The notes beneath the pieces were generated by a model, which worked only from the letters and a program-made list of their open reading frames with translations, was not told the DNA's origin and did no database searches. Made by a program: the position numbers and the translations under genes. Below are positions 32,429 to 40,696 of a DNA stretch of 64,000 nucleotides, in pieces. Every line of letters starts with the position of its first letter. Within the stretch, counting starts at the first letter, position 1. Source of the DNA: Collimonas humicola (lineage in GTDB: Bacteria > Pseudomonadota > Gammaproteobacteria > Burkholderiales > Burkholderiaceae_D); contig NZ_JAGQEE010000006.1 of the NCBI RefSeq assembly GCF_018304945.1, positions 304,863 to 368,862 of the forward strand, written 5' to 3'.

Positions 32429-34615
32429 ATGTATCTAAAACACGCACTTGCCTTATCCGCCATCCTCGCCAGCGGCGCCAGCATCGCCCAGCAATGCCCT
32501 GCGGCCAGCCAGACCCTGAGTTACCCGGCCAGCAAGAAAATCGACCAGACCGACGACTACCACGGCGTCAAGGTGGCCGACCCCTACCGCTGGCTGGAAA
32601 ATGCCAACGGCGACGACACCAAGGCTTGGATCGAGGCGCAGAACAAGCTGACGCAGGGCTATCTGGAGACGATTCCCGCGCGTTCGGCGATCCGCGACAG
32701 GCTCACCAAGCTGTGGAACTATGAACGTTTCAGCGTGCCGTTCAAGGAAGGCGGCCGCTATTTCTACAGCCGTAACGACGGCCTGCAAAACCAGGCGGTG
32801 CTGTACACGGTCAAGCATATCGACGATGAGCCGCGCCTGCTGCTCGATCCCAATACCTTGGCGGCTGACGGCACGGTGGCGCTGGCGGGCATCGCCGTCA
32901 GCCCGGACGGCAAGTATTTGGCCTATGGCACCGCGGCTTCCGGTTCAGACTGGAACGAATGGAAAGTGCGCGACATCGAAAGCGGCAAGGACACCGCCGA
33001 TCATTTGCAATGGGTGAAATTCTCGGGCGCGTCCTGGGCCCACGACAGCTCCGGATTTTTCTACAGTCGTTACGATGCGCCGAAAGAGGCGACCAAGCTG
33101 GCCGACGTCAATTATTTCCAGAAACTGTACTTCCATAAAATGGGCACGCCGCAGTCGGACGATGTCCTGGTCTACGACCGCCCGGACCAGAAAGAATGGG
33201 GCTTCGCCGGCCATGTCACCGACGACGGCAAGTACCTGATCGTCAGCATTTCGCAAGGCACCGAACAGAAGAACCGCGTCTACTACAAAGACCTGAGCAA
33301 GAAGAACGCAGCCGTGCAGCCGCTGCTGGACGATTTCGATGCATCCTACGATTTCATCGATAACGATGGCCCGGTGTTCTACTTCAACTCGAACAAGGAT
33401 GCGCCAAAAGGCAGCGTCATTGCAATCGATACGCGCCAGCCGCAAGCCGCCAAGTGGAAGGTGGTAGTATCGGAAGCCGAGCAGACCTTGCAGGGTGCCA
33501 ATGTGGTCGACCAGCGCCTGGTGCTCGACTATCTGAAAGACGCGCGCAGCCAGATCAAGGTGTTTACGCTGGACGGCAAGCTGGTGCGCGAGGTAGCCTT
33601 GCCTGGCATTGGCTCCGCCAGCGGCTTCGGCGGCAAGCGCAGCGACAAGGAAACCTTCTATTCGTTTACCGGCTTCACCACGCCGGCCGCCATCTATCGC
33701 TACGACCTGGCAAGCGGCAAGAGCAGCCTGTACAAGCAACCGAAAGTCGATTTCGATCCAAGCGCCTTCGAAACACGCCAGGTGTTCTACAGCAGCAAGG
33801 ATGGCACCAGGGTGCCGATGTTCATCGTCTCGAAAAAGGGCATCAAGCTGGACGGCAGCAATCCGACCTATCTGTACGGCTACGGCGGCTTCAATATTTC
33901 ACTGACGCCTGCGTTCTCGGTGGCCAACCTGGCCTGGATGGAAATGGGCGGCGTCTACGCCTTGCCTAACCTGCGCGGCGGCGGCGAATACGGCAAAGCC
34001 TGGCATGAGGCCGGCACCAAGCTGCACAAGCAGAATGTGTTCGATGACTTCATCGGCGCGGCGCAGTGGCTGGTCGCCAATAAATATACCTCGCCGCAAA
34101 AGCTGGCGATCGGCGGCGGCAGCAATGGCGGCCTGCTGGTCGGCGCCACCATGGTGCAGCGGCCGGATCTGTTTGCGGCGGCGATTCCGCAAGTCGGCGT
34201 GATGGACATGCTGCGCTTCCATAAATTCACCATCGGCTGGGGCTGGACTTCCGACTACGGTTCTTCCGACAATGCCGATGAATTCAAGGCCTTGTATGCT
34301 TATTCGCCCTTGCACAACCTGAAGCCGGGAACCTGCTATCCGGCCACTTTGGTGACCACTGCCGATCACGACGATCGCGTGGTGCCGGCGCACAGCTTCA
34401 AGTTTGTGGCGACCGAGCAGGCCGATCAGGCCGGCGCGGCGCCGGTGCTGATACGCATCGATACCAAGGCCGGGCATGGCGCCGGCAAGCCGACCTCGAA
34501 GCAGATCGAAGAGGTGGCTGACCGCTGGGGATTCCTGACCAGGGTGCTGGGCATGCATGTTGCGCCGGATGGCGCTGCGGTTGCCGGCGAGCCGGCAAAG
34601 CCCGCGGCAAATTAA
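32429..34615 (+). CDS. Exported prolyl oligopeptidase (family S9A)
   Basis: A 728-aa serine peptidase. The signal peptide is YLKHALALSAILASGASIAQ; the N-terminal part has YPASKKIDQTDDYHGVKVAD and DPYRWLEN, typical of S9A; then comes the seven-bladed propeller; the C-terminal alpha/beta-hydrolase domain carries the triad Ser in GGGSNGGLLVG, Asp in DHDDRVV and His in KAGHGAG. It cleaves short peptides after proline. Being exported, it could prepare Pro-containing peptides for the uptake system encoded upstream. The ATG at 32429 is chosen so that the signal peptide is N-terminal. A terminator follows. Confidence 0.93.
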   Translation: MYLKHALALSAILASGASIAQQCPAASQTLSYPASKKIDQTDDYHGVKVADPYRWLENANGDDTKAWIEAQNKLTQGYLETIPARSAIRDRLTKLWNYERFSVPFKEGGRYFYSRNDGLQNQAVLYTVKHIDDEPRLLLDPNTLAADGTVALAGIAVSPDGKYLAYGTAASGSDWNEWKVRDIESGKDTADHLQWVKFSGASWAHDSSGFFYSRYDAPKEATKLADVNYFQKLYFHKMGTPQSDDVLVYDRPDQKEWGFAGHVTDDGKYLIVSISQGTEQKNRVYYKDLSKKNAAVQPLLDDFDASYDFIDNDGPVFYFNSNKDAPKGSVIAIDTRQPQAAKWKVVVSEAEQTLQGANVVDQRLVLDYLKDARSQIKVFTLDGKLVREVALPGIGSASGFGGKRSDKETFYSFTGFTTPAAIYRYDLASGKSSLYKQPKVDFDPSAFETRQVFYSSKDGTRVPMFIVSKKGIKLDGSNPTYLYGYGGFNISLTPAFSVANLAWMEMGGVYALPNLRGGGEYGKAWHEAGTKLHKQNVFDDFIGAAQWLVANKYTSPQKLAIGGGSNGGLLVGATMVQRPDLFAAAIPQVGVMDMLRFHKFTIGWGWTSDYGSSDNADEFKALYAYSPLHNLKPGTCYPATLVTTADHDDRVVPAHSFKFVATEQADQAGAAPVLIRIDTKAGHGAGKPTSKQIEEVADRWGFLTRVLGMHVAPDGAAVAGEPAKPAAN

Positions 34616-34633
34616 TCGGGCGCTGGCCGCCAA

Positions 34634-34676
34634 TAAAAAAATCTAGCCGGCTGCCGGGGTCGCTGGATTTTTTTTC
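34634..34676 (+). terminator. Intrinsic terminator of the prolyl oligopeptidase gene
   Basis: An A-rich left arm ending in atctagc pairs with gctggattttttt (one internal mismatch) and ends in a long T-run. Immediately after it, ttttttcaatctgac occurs twice in tandem (about 34670-34699). Confidence 0.8.
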
Positions 34677-34836
34677 AATCTGACTTTTTTCAATCTGACA
34701 TACCCGTTGCGCGAGGTCACGGTTTCGACGCGATTTGCTCTTCCTTCACGCCGGCTCATCAGATGCCGCAAGCGCGGCCGGCACGCGGCCAGCCATGCGC
34801 AGAAATACATAGCCGCTGCCGTTGGGTACGACTATT

Positions 34837-35703
34837 TCACGATGCCTTTTTTTCAGCCGGCATGGCGTGGCATTCATGCCTGAGATCGTGATAGCACTCG
34901 CAAGTCCTGGCTTCCAGGCCGCTGCGGTCCAGCACCGTCAGATGCCCGCGTGCATATTGGATCACGCCTTCTTCCTGCAGCTTGCCGGCCGCTTCCGCCA
35001 CCGATTCGCGGCGCACGCCCAGCATGGCGGCAATCGAACTTTGGGTAACGCTGATTTCATTGTCCGGCAGGCGGTCCAGCGTCAGCAGCAGGCTGCGGCA
35101 CAGTTGCTGCGGCACGCTGTGATGGCGGTTGCACACGGCGGTTTGCGACATCTGCGTAATCAATTCCTGTGTATAGCCCAGCAGCAGTTGCTGCAGGGCG
35201 CCGCCGCGCGCAAACTCCTCCAGCAGGATGCCGGCCTTGAGGCGAAAACCGTAGCCGGCGCTTTTCACCGTTGCCCGGTTGAGGCTCTTGCCGCCGCCCA
35301 TGAACAGGGTGACGCCGAGCACGCCTTCGTTACCGATGACTGCTGTTTCCGCAGAGCTGCCGTCTTTCATGTCATGCAGCAGAGAGACAATGCTGCTGGT
35401 GAGGAAATAGATATGCTTTATCTGGCTGTCCGCTTCGCAGATAGTCATGCCGAACGGCATGGCGACAAATTCGAGATGCGGCTGCAGGCGCTTGAAATCG
35501 TCGCCTGGCAGGGATGCAAGGATATGGTTTTGCAGCGGGTTGTGGCCGTACAGTCCTGCAATGCGGAGCGAGGTCAGGTTTTGCGTGCCGGGCCGGATGA
35601 AATTTCCCTTGCCTTCGCTACGCATGGCGGCCAATACCACGGCCTTCTTGTTTGCTGTGTTTTTCGCACTGCTGTTGCTGCAACCGTTCAATACGTAAGC
35701 CAT
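34837..35703 (-). CDS. Crp/Fnr family transcriptional regulator
   Basis: A 288-aa protein. The N-terminal ~60 residues are a polar extension. A cyclic-nucleotide-binding-like domain follows (LLASLPGDDFKRLQPHLEFV-type start; IKHIYFLTSSIVSLLHDM; TAVIGNEGVLGV), then a Crp-type helix-turn-helix (VTQSSIAAMLGVRRESVAEA; QEEGVIQYARGHL). The cAMP phosphate-binding RxS motif is not evident, so the ligand may not be cAMP. No Fnr-type cysteine cluster lies at the sensing position. The ATG at 35703 has aaggag seven bases upstream. Targets unknown. Confidence 0.88.
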   Translation of the reverse strand: MAYVLNGCSNSSAKNTANKKAVVLAAMRSEGKGNFIRPGTQNLTSLRIAGLYGHNPLQNHILASLPGDDFKRLQPHLEFVAMPFGMTICEADSQIKHIYFLTSSIVSLLHDMKDGSSAETAVIGNEGVLGVTLFMGGGKSLNRATVKSAGYGFRLKAGILLEEFARGGALQQLLLGYTQELITQMSQTAVCNRHHSVPQQLCRSLLLTLDRLPDNEISVTQSSIAAMLGVRRESVAEAAGKLQEEGVIQYARGHLTVLDRSGLEARTCECYHDLRHECHAMPAEKKAS

Positions 35704-35913
35704 CGCCGTCTCCTTCGAGGGGTGGTACTTCTGTGCATTGATAGTCGCAGCTGCATGGATTTCGAGGAATCGGCGGATCACCTCTTCTGTTGTAGGACTT
35801 CACTGACACGCCCATGGGCATGCAGTAAGGGCTTGCCGATCGGGTGTGCGGTCCAGCCATGCCATAAGCACAATGATTGCCGGCCGGTATGTTGCATCGA
35901 CGCCGAATGAGGC

Positions 35914-35938
35914 GATGGCCGCCTGTCAGGCGGCCATC
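35914..35938. terminator. Perfect 12-bp-stem hairpin downstream of a lipoprotein gene
   Basis: The inverted repeat gatggccgcctg (35914-35925) / caggcggccatc (35927-35938) has a single-base centre. It lies 13 bp beyond the lipoprotein stop and before the Crp-type gene, both minus strand. With no U-run, it could be a terminator-like stem or a cruciform/protein site. Confidence 0.45.
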
Positions 35939-35950
35939 TTGTCTGATTGC

Positions 35951-36151
35951 CTAGCTGCCGGTGCTGCTGGCTGCAGGCGTGCTGGCGTCTGGTGTGGAGG
36001 GCGCCGGAGCCGGCGCAGGAGCTGGCGCCGGCGCCATGGCAGGAGGTGCGGCTTGCTGCGTGGCAGGCGCATTCTGGTCATCGGCCTTTTTACATCCGGC
36101 GACCGCGATCATTGCAAGTGCTGTAACCATCAGGGTGTGTCTGAATTGCAT
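35951..36151 (-). CDS. Small Pro/Ala-rich lipoprotein
   Basis: A 66-aa protein with lipobox IAVAGC (Cys at residue 20) followed by KKADDQN and a low-complexity Ala/Pro tail (PAMAPAPAPAPAPAP). A ggag motif precedes the ATG at 36151. Such tails usually span toward the cell wall or outer membrane. No domain is recognised. It is head-to-head with the small secreted protein gene at 36551 across a 399-bp AT-rich region in which I see no other gene. Confidence 0.65.
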   Translation of the reverse strand: MQFRHTLMVTALAMIAVAGCKKADDQNAPATQQAAPPAMAPAPAPAPAPAPSTPDASTPAASSTGS

Positions 36152-36550
36152 GTTTTCTCCATCCGACAGCAGCGGCGTGTCAAGACCGCCATCGTCAAAA
36201 AATAAAAAAAGTGAATTGCCGACGTTTTTATTCTTGTTCAAAAAAGTGCAGATGTAAAGTTGCAATCGCATGTTTCGACCTCGTAAAACTACCGTGCGCT
36301 CGCGTTCCGTCGCCTGCAAAGCCTTATGCAGCGTGGTTGCGTTGCAATTTTTCAAATGCTTCCGTTAAGCGGCTTAGCGCACAAAACCGATCTCTGATTG
36401 CCATTAACCTTGAGCTGTGTTGACACGGAAAGCCGATTTTGCGATCCGTATTTGATTCATGAATGACACATGAGCGACTTGCGGATCGGGATTGTTTCGA
36501 CAGCGATTCGTGAGCATCCGCCTCGTCATTCCCACTTAAAAGGACTTATC

Positions 36551-36883
36551 ATGAAAAATATCTCAGCACTCATCTTCGCCGCTTCGGCATTGGCGGCAGC
36601 CGGCGCCGCTCAAGCCCAGGCCGCCAGCGATGGCAGCACTAACAGCGGGCAAGTCATGATGGTGCCTGTCCCCGGCACCAACCCGGCAGCTTCGTCCGAC
36701 CCGCTGGTGCAAAAGCGCCAGGCCGACAGCGATGCCAACGCGGAATACAAGGTGCGCAAGAAATTGGCAAACACGGAAATGAAGGTGGAAAAAGCTGAAG
36801 CGAAAGTCGACATGAAAGAGCAGAAGGCAGAAGCAAAAGCCAGGCGCGACAAGGCGATGTCTAAGGATGCTGCTTCACAGTAG
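36551..36883 (+). CDS. Small secreted Lys/Ala/Glu-rich protein
   Basis: A 110-aa protein with signal peptide KNISALIFAASALAAAGAAQAQA, then a polar Ser/Asn region and a strongly charged helical C-terminal half (VRKKLANTEMKVEKAEAKVD, KEQKAEAKARRDKAM) likely to form a coiled coil. It is similar in style to small periplasmic proteins common in Burkholderiales, with no assigned function. The start is supported by aaaagga upstream of the ATG at 36551. Confidence 0.7.
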   Translation: MKNISALIFAASALAAAGAAQAQAASDGSTNSGQVMMVPVPGTNPAASSDPLVQKRQADSDANAEYKVRKKLANTEMKVEKAEAKVDMKEQKAEAKARRDKAMSKDAASQ

Positions 36884-36929
36884 TCATGCGTTGCGGCCAG
36901 CCCAGGCATGACCGGGCTGGCCATGGCGT

Positions 36930-37631
36930 TCAGGAGGCCGCCGCAAGCGCCCGCATCGCGGCTTGGCGCGCGTGAATGGCTGTGGTGTCAAACAGGCGCA
37001 CCGATGAATCCTGCGCTCCCACCAGCAGCGAAATTTCAGTGCAGCCGAGAATGATCGCCTGTGCGCCTTGGTCAACCAGCTGCGCCATGACACGGCGATA
37101 TTCCTCCCGCGATTCCTCGCATACCTTGCCCAGGCACAGCTCTTCATAAATGATCCGATGCACCACCTCGCGATCTGCCGGCGCCGGGATCAATACCTGC
37201 AAGCCATGGCGTGCATGCAGCCGCTCCTTGTAAAAATCCTGCTCCATGGTGAAACGGGTGCCAAGCAAACCTACTTTCGAAAAACCGGCCTGCGTGATTT
37301 CTTGCGCCGTCGGATCGGAGATATGGAACAAGGGAATGCCCACAGCGGTTTCGATCTCGGATGCGACCTTGTGCATGGTGTTGGTGCACAGTACCAGGAA
37401 ATCCGCCCCGGCTCTTTCCAAGGCGCGCGCGGCATCAGCCAGCATGGCGCCCGCCGTCCGCCAGTCGCCATCTTGCTGCAGCCGTTCGATCTCGTGGAAA
37501 TCGACGCTGTAGAGGATGATTTTCGCCGAATGCAAGCCGCCCAGCTGCTGTTTGACGGTTTCATTGATTTGCTGGTAGTAGGGCACGGTGGATTCCCAGC
37601 TCATGCCGCCGATAAGGCCGATGATCTTCAA
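36930..37631 (-). CDS. ygeA: Aspartate/glutamate racemase family protein (YgeA-like)
   Basis: A 233-aa protein with the family signature at the N-terminus (IIGLIGGMSWESTVPYY) and the two catalytic cysteines of PLP-independent racemases: Cys in LVLCTNTMH near residue 82 and Cys in ILGCTEISLL near residue 195. YgeA-type enzymes racemise several amino acids, so broad specificity is more likely than strict aspartate racemisation. It is divergent from azlCD with a 108-bp spacer, suggesting a link with amino-acid handling. Confidence 0.9.
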   Translation of the reverse strand: MKIIGLIGGMSWESTVPYYQQINETVKQQLGGLHSAKIILYSVDFHEIERLQQDGDWRTAGAMLADAARALERAGADFLVLCTNTMHKVASEIETAVGIPLFHISDPTAQEITQAGFSKVGLLGTRFTMEQDFYKERLHARHGLQVLIPAPADREVVHRIIYEELCLGKVCEESREEYRRVMAQLVDQGAQAIILGCTEISLLVGAQDSSVRLFDTTAIHARQAAMRALAAAS

Positions 37632-37739
37632 AAAAACTCCCCGAGAATGATGTGACGCGCGTAGCCGGCACGTAGCAATTACATACTAGCGCAAAGTGGC
37701 GCATGACATTAAGATGCGGACATCTTACAGGAATCGTCC

Positions 37740-38465
37740 ATGCCGCATCCCACCCCTTCTTCAAGTTTTGCCGCCGGCGCCCGCGACAGCCTGCCCATGC
37801 TGGTGGGCGCGGCGCCGTTCGGCGTGATTTTCGGCGCCCTGATAGCCGCCGGTCCGCTGGTGTCATGGCAGGGCCAGTTCATGTCGCTGAGCGTGTTTGC
37901 CGGCTCCAGCCAGTTCATCGCGGTAGGCCTGGCTGCAGCGCAGACAGGCATCCTGGTGATCTGGATGGCGACCTTCATCGTCAACCTGCGCCACATGCTG
38001 TATGCGGCGACCTTGCTGCCGTACGTCAGTCATTTGCCGGCGCGCTGGCGCGGCCTGCTGGGCTTCTTGCTGACCGACGAAACCTTCGCCGTCGCCAACG
38101 CCTACTATCACAAGCACGGGCATACCCCGCTGGGACATTGGTACTTCCTCGGCTCGGGCCTGGCCATGTATGGCAACTGGCAGTTGTGGACGCTGATCGG
38201 ATTGCTGTTCGGTCAGGCATTTCCGCAATTGCAGACCTTGGGCCTGGATTTCGCCATGGTGGCGACCTTCATCGCGATTGTGGTGCCGCAGCTGTTCCGC
38301 TTTCCGCAACTGGCGGCGGCGATCGCTGCCGGCGCGTTCGCCTGGTTCCTGCGTGACCTGCCCTACAAGCTGGGTCTGCTGGCGGCGATACTGGCCGGTG
38401 TCGGCGTTGGGCTGGGGATCTCGCACTGGCAAGCGCGCAGCCGCGCGGCAAGGGGCAAGGCATGA
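37740..38465 (+). CDS. azlC: AzlC family branched-chain amino acid exporter, large subunit
   Basis: A 241-aa inner-membrane protein of the AzlC (LIV-E) family, with the signature LPMLVGAAPFGVIFGALI and later FAGSSQFIAVGL, then NLRHMLYAATLLPYV. With AzlD it forms a two-component exporter of branched-chain or related amino acids (YgaZH in E. coli exports valine). Its stop overlaps the azlD start in an ATGA arrangement, so translation is coupled. Confidence 0.93.
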   Translation: MPHPTPSSSFAAGARDSLPMLVGAAPFGVIFGALIAAGPLVSWQGQFMSLSVFAGSSQFIAVGLAAAQTGILVIWMATFIVNLRHMLYAATLLPYVSHLPARWRGLLGFLLTDETFAVANAYYHKHGHTPLGHWYFLGSGLAMYGNWQLWTLIGLLFGQAFPQLQTLGLDFAMVATFIAIVVPQLFRFPQLAAAIAAGAFAWFLRDLPYKLGLLAAILAGVGVGLGISHWQARSRAARGKA

Positions 38466-38788
38466 TGTATACATTGATGATCGTCGGCATGGCGCTGATC
38501 ACGGCCTTTATCAAAGCGGCGATTTTCATGCTTGGCGAGCGCGCTGCCTTTCCGGTCTGGCTGAAAGAGGCGCTGGCCTTCGTTCCGGTCACGGTGCTGA
38601 CGGCGATCATCGTGCCGATGGTGCTGGCGCCGCACGGCCAGGGCATCGAACTGAGCTGGCGCAATCCGCAGCTGATAGCGGCGTGTGCCGCGGTGCTGGT
38701 GTGCGCCGCGACCCGCCGCCAGCTGCTGACCATCATGGTCGGGCTGCTGGTTTTCTTTGCCTGGCAGTTCGGCGTGCTGGGGCGGTAA
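38462..38788 (+). CDS. azlD: AzlD family branched-chain amino acid exporter, small subunit
   Basis: A 108-aa membrane protein with four hydrophobic segments (MYTLMIVGMALITAFIKAAI; LAFVPVTVLTAIIVPMVL; LIAACAAVLVCAATRRQ; LTIMVGLLVFFAWQFGVL), the size and pattern of AzlD/YgaH. It starts inside the azlC stop (ATGA). The hairpin ggttcaagc ... gcttgaacc at 38792-38838 just beyond the stop probably ends the transcript. Confidence 0.92.
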   Translation: MMYTLMIVGMALITAFIKAAIFMLGERAAFPVWLKEALAFVPVTVLTAIIVPMVLAPHGQGIELSWRNPQLIAACAAVLVCAATRRQLLTIMVGLLVFFAWQFGVLGR

Positions 38789-38791
38789 GCT

Positions 38792-38838
38792 GGTTCAAGC
38801 GGCGGGGGTTTTCGCCGGCGGCCGCTGCAGCTTGAACC
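38792..38838 (+). terminator. Hairpin after azlCD
   Basis: The outer stem ggttcaagc (38792-38800) / gcttgaacc (38830-38838) encloses a GC-rich inner stem. It lies directly after the azlD stop. A U-run is absent downstream (aaaatgg), so efficiency is uncertain. Confidence 0.5.
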
Positions 38839-38987
38839 AAAATGGTTAAGCGTCAACTTGTTTGAAAATTTCTGGGTATAGGCGTGGCGACCTCAATCGT
38901 TCCAACCGCCATGTGCGGATCCGCATACCGGGCAGTATGGCAGAGGGGCGTCGTCTATGCCGATTTACGGTAAGCACGGTGCAAAGG

Positions 38988-39275
38988 TCAGTTTGCAGAT
39001 TTTATGTCAAAATTTTGTTTGTCAATCACCCAGCCACGGCCGCTTTTGCATTGAATTTCTGTATGAAGATAAACCTGTTTCATCACTTCTCGAATAGGAG
39101 TGCAGACCTCGCCTACCGATAGCGTGAACTGAATTTTGTTATGCAAATCATCTTCTGCGTCATGCTCTGTTGCATATACAGACGTACTTTTCTTCGCCAC
39201 CCATAATTCAGTTTTCTTTGAACATGCAGTCATCAGAATACCCGCTACGAGCGCCACTGTTAAAAGAAATCTCAC
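38988..39275 (-). CDS. Small lipoprotein, candidate immunity protein of the PAAR cassette
   Basis: A 95-aa protein with a lipoprotein signal (FLLTVALVAGILMTAC, lipobox LMTAC) and a compact mature domain with an SH3-like pattern (ELWVAKKSTSVYATEHDAED; GWVIDKQNFDI) and two cysteines. Its GTG start at 39275 overlaps the TGA of the upstream enzyme gene (GTGA), so the two are co-translated. Immunity proteins against cell-wall-targeting T6SS effectors are typically small exported lipoproteins encoded right after the effector; that role is inferred from position, size and localisation. The lower GC content here differs from the neighbours. Confidence 0.7.
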   Translation of the reverse strand: MRFLLTVALVAGILMTACSKKTELWVAKKSTSVYATEHDAEDDLHNKIQFTLSVGEVCTPIREVMKQVYLHTEIQCKSGRGWVIDKQNFDIKSAN

Positions 39276-39838
39276 GATCCATCCTTCGGATAAAAACGCT
39301 TTTCTTTGACGCGCTTGGAATGGGATAGGCCGACTGCGATATCCTCAGGACTAATCATGCCAAATGCTGACCATCTTGGATCGTAAGCGACAATTCCCAC
39401 CAGATTAAGCACGTCCGCTATATTTGATGAGCAACTGTTATCCAGCAGGCTATATTCGTGGCTCTCTGGATCACGGTTGGTAACGGACACACGGCGCTTC
39501 AATTCCTTTTCAATTTCTTGCTTTTCGTCCGGTGATACTCGCAGTATATAGCCGGCCGAATCCCGGAATGTTTCTTGAATTTGAACATATTGCGAGTATG
39601 ATTTTTTTGAATCATAGCCGCCGTGGGCGCGAGAATAAGCGACATCGTTCACGACGATGGCGACATGACCAAACTGCGAACCTGGGCTAATCACTCTGGA
39701 GTCACTCACAATCACTTCCACGCTTGCTGTTTCTATACGAATTTCCTTTGCATCTGCGTCGGTCTTTGGTGTAGTCGTCTTCGTGGCGACCCATCGATAC
39801 TTCACCCCGTCACGTACGATGTTTATTGGTTGTGGCAT
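39272..39838 (-). CDS. Papain-fold (NlpC/P60-like) protein, candidate T6SS effector
   Basis: A 188-aa protein with no signal peptide. A His in FGHVAIVVNDVAYSR (H58) and a Cys in YSLLDNSCSSNIADVL (C136) fit the His-before-Cys order of circularly permuted papain-fold enzymes (LRAT/DUF4105-like), which include amidases and peptidoglycan hydrolases. The start is one base after the stop of the PAAR gene, and the stop overlaps a lipoprotein gene. PAAR adaptor / enzyme / exported lipoprotein is the usual order of a type VI secretion effector-immunity module. The family match is by motif only; the target (peptidoglycan or lipid) is unknown. Confidence 0.6.
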   Translation of the reverse strand: MPQPINIVRDGVKYRWVATKTTTPKTDADAKEIRIETASVEVIVSDSRVISPGSQFGHVAIVVNDVAYSRAHGGYDSKKSYSQYVQIQETFRDSAGYILRVSPDEKQEIEKELKRRVSVTNRDPESHEYSLLDNSCSSNIADVLNLVGIVAYDPRWSAFGMISPEDIAVGLSHSKRVKEKRFYPKDGS

Positions 39839-39839
39839 A

Positions 39840-40364
39840 TTATCCTGCCAGATAAACGTTGATATTTTCTGCCGACACAACGGACGATAGTAAGTGAGTA
39901 TGTCCGTTACCGTCAGTTTCACCATGTTCCAACTCGCCAGTTGCACGCTCAATGGCATAAGCAACCTCGGCTAGCGGTTGTCCGTCGGAATCCCGCAGGA
40001 CAAATTTATCATCAAAGATTTTTGAAAGATCGTTCGCTGTCGCGGCGGTAGCGCCATTCGACGATGACGCTGAGGTGCTAGATGAACCGCCGGGACCAAT
40101 ATCGATTGTGTCGATGTGTTGAGTGGCGATCAGAGAAGCGCCACAGGCGGTTTTCATGCCCTCTACAGCAGTTGGCCTACCGAAGATTGTAAAAATTGGG
40201 GCGCCTTCAATGATGGGAAACATTCCCTTGCATTTGGGACAGTGAGTCATGTGTCCCACGCCAGACATTGGTATTCCGTCGATGGTTGAGGTTGGGTGGC
40301 CTTCCAGTACAACGCCGCCGTGGGAGGTCGGGTCGCCTTGCCGAATAATTGCTCTCGATGCCAT
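39840..40364 (-). CDS. PAAR-domain protein with C-terminal transthyretin-like domain
   Basis: A 174-aa protein. Residues ~5-85 form a PAAR domain with putative metal ligands (QGDPTSHGGVVLEG; MSGVGHMTHCPKCKG; KTACGASLIA). A Ser-rich linker at 92-108 leads to residues ~118-174, which resemble the transthyretin-like domains found at the ends of PAAR and VgrG proteins (FVLRDSDGQPLAEVAYAI; GETDGNGHTHLL). PAAR proteins sharpen the VgrG spike tip of the T6SS and carry cargo; here the cargo is probably the next gene's product, 1 nt downstream. No VgrG or T6SS structural gene is in the window, so this is an orphan cassette. Confidence 0.85.
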   Translation of the reverse strand: MASRAIIRQGDPTSHGGVVLEGHPTSTIDGIPMSGVGHMTHCPKCKGMFPIIEGAPIFTIFGRPTAVEGMKTACGASLIATQHIDTIDIGPGGSSSTSASSSNGATAATANDLSKIFDDKFVLRDSDGQPLAEVAYAIERATGELEHGETDGNGHTHLLSSVVSAENINVYLAG

Positions 40365-40696
40365 GCGTCTCTGTCTCCTCTGAAAATGACTATTGAATTG
40401 CCAATAAGTCATCTTTGCAGAATATTGCTTTTATTGCAAACAGATATAGTGGTGGAGCGCGCTTTCCCTTTCCAGCAAGCATATGAAGCTTATTGCCATG
40501 TGGAGCAGATAAGGCATTTCGGCAAGATAGTGATTGAAGTCGCACAAAAAATCAGCAGTGACGTTCGCACGGACAACCGGAATGATGAGCCGATGGCATC
40601 ACCATCCGGGCTGTTTACGCCTGCTTGTGTCAGCAACAGATCAAGCGGCTGACGCGCCTTGCCATCGTCAGGTTGCCGGGCGCCGGCAAATCAAGC
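40365..40696. other. 332-bp non-coding gap upstream of the PAAR gene
   Basis: The region lies between the beta-trefoil gene stop (40697) and the PAAR start (40364), both minus strand. It has lower GC than the surroundings near the PAAR start (tgcttttattgcaaac) and probably holds that operon's promoter. Small frames here look incidental and no repeat is evident. Confidence 0.5.
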
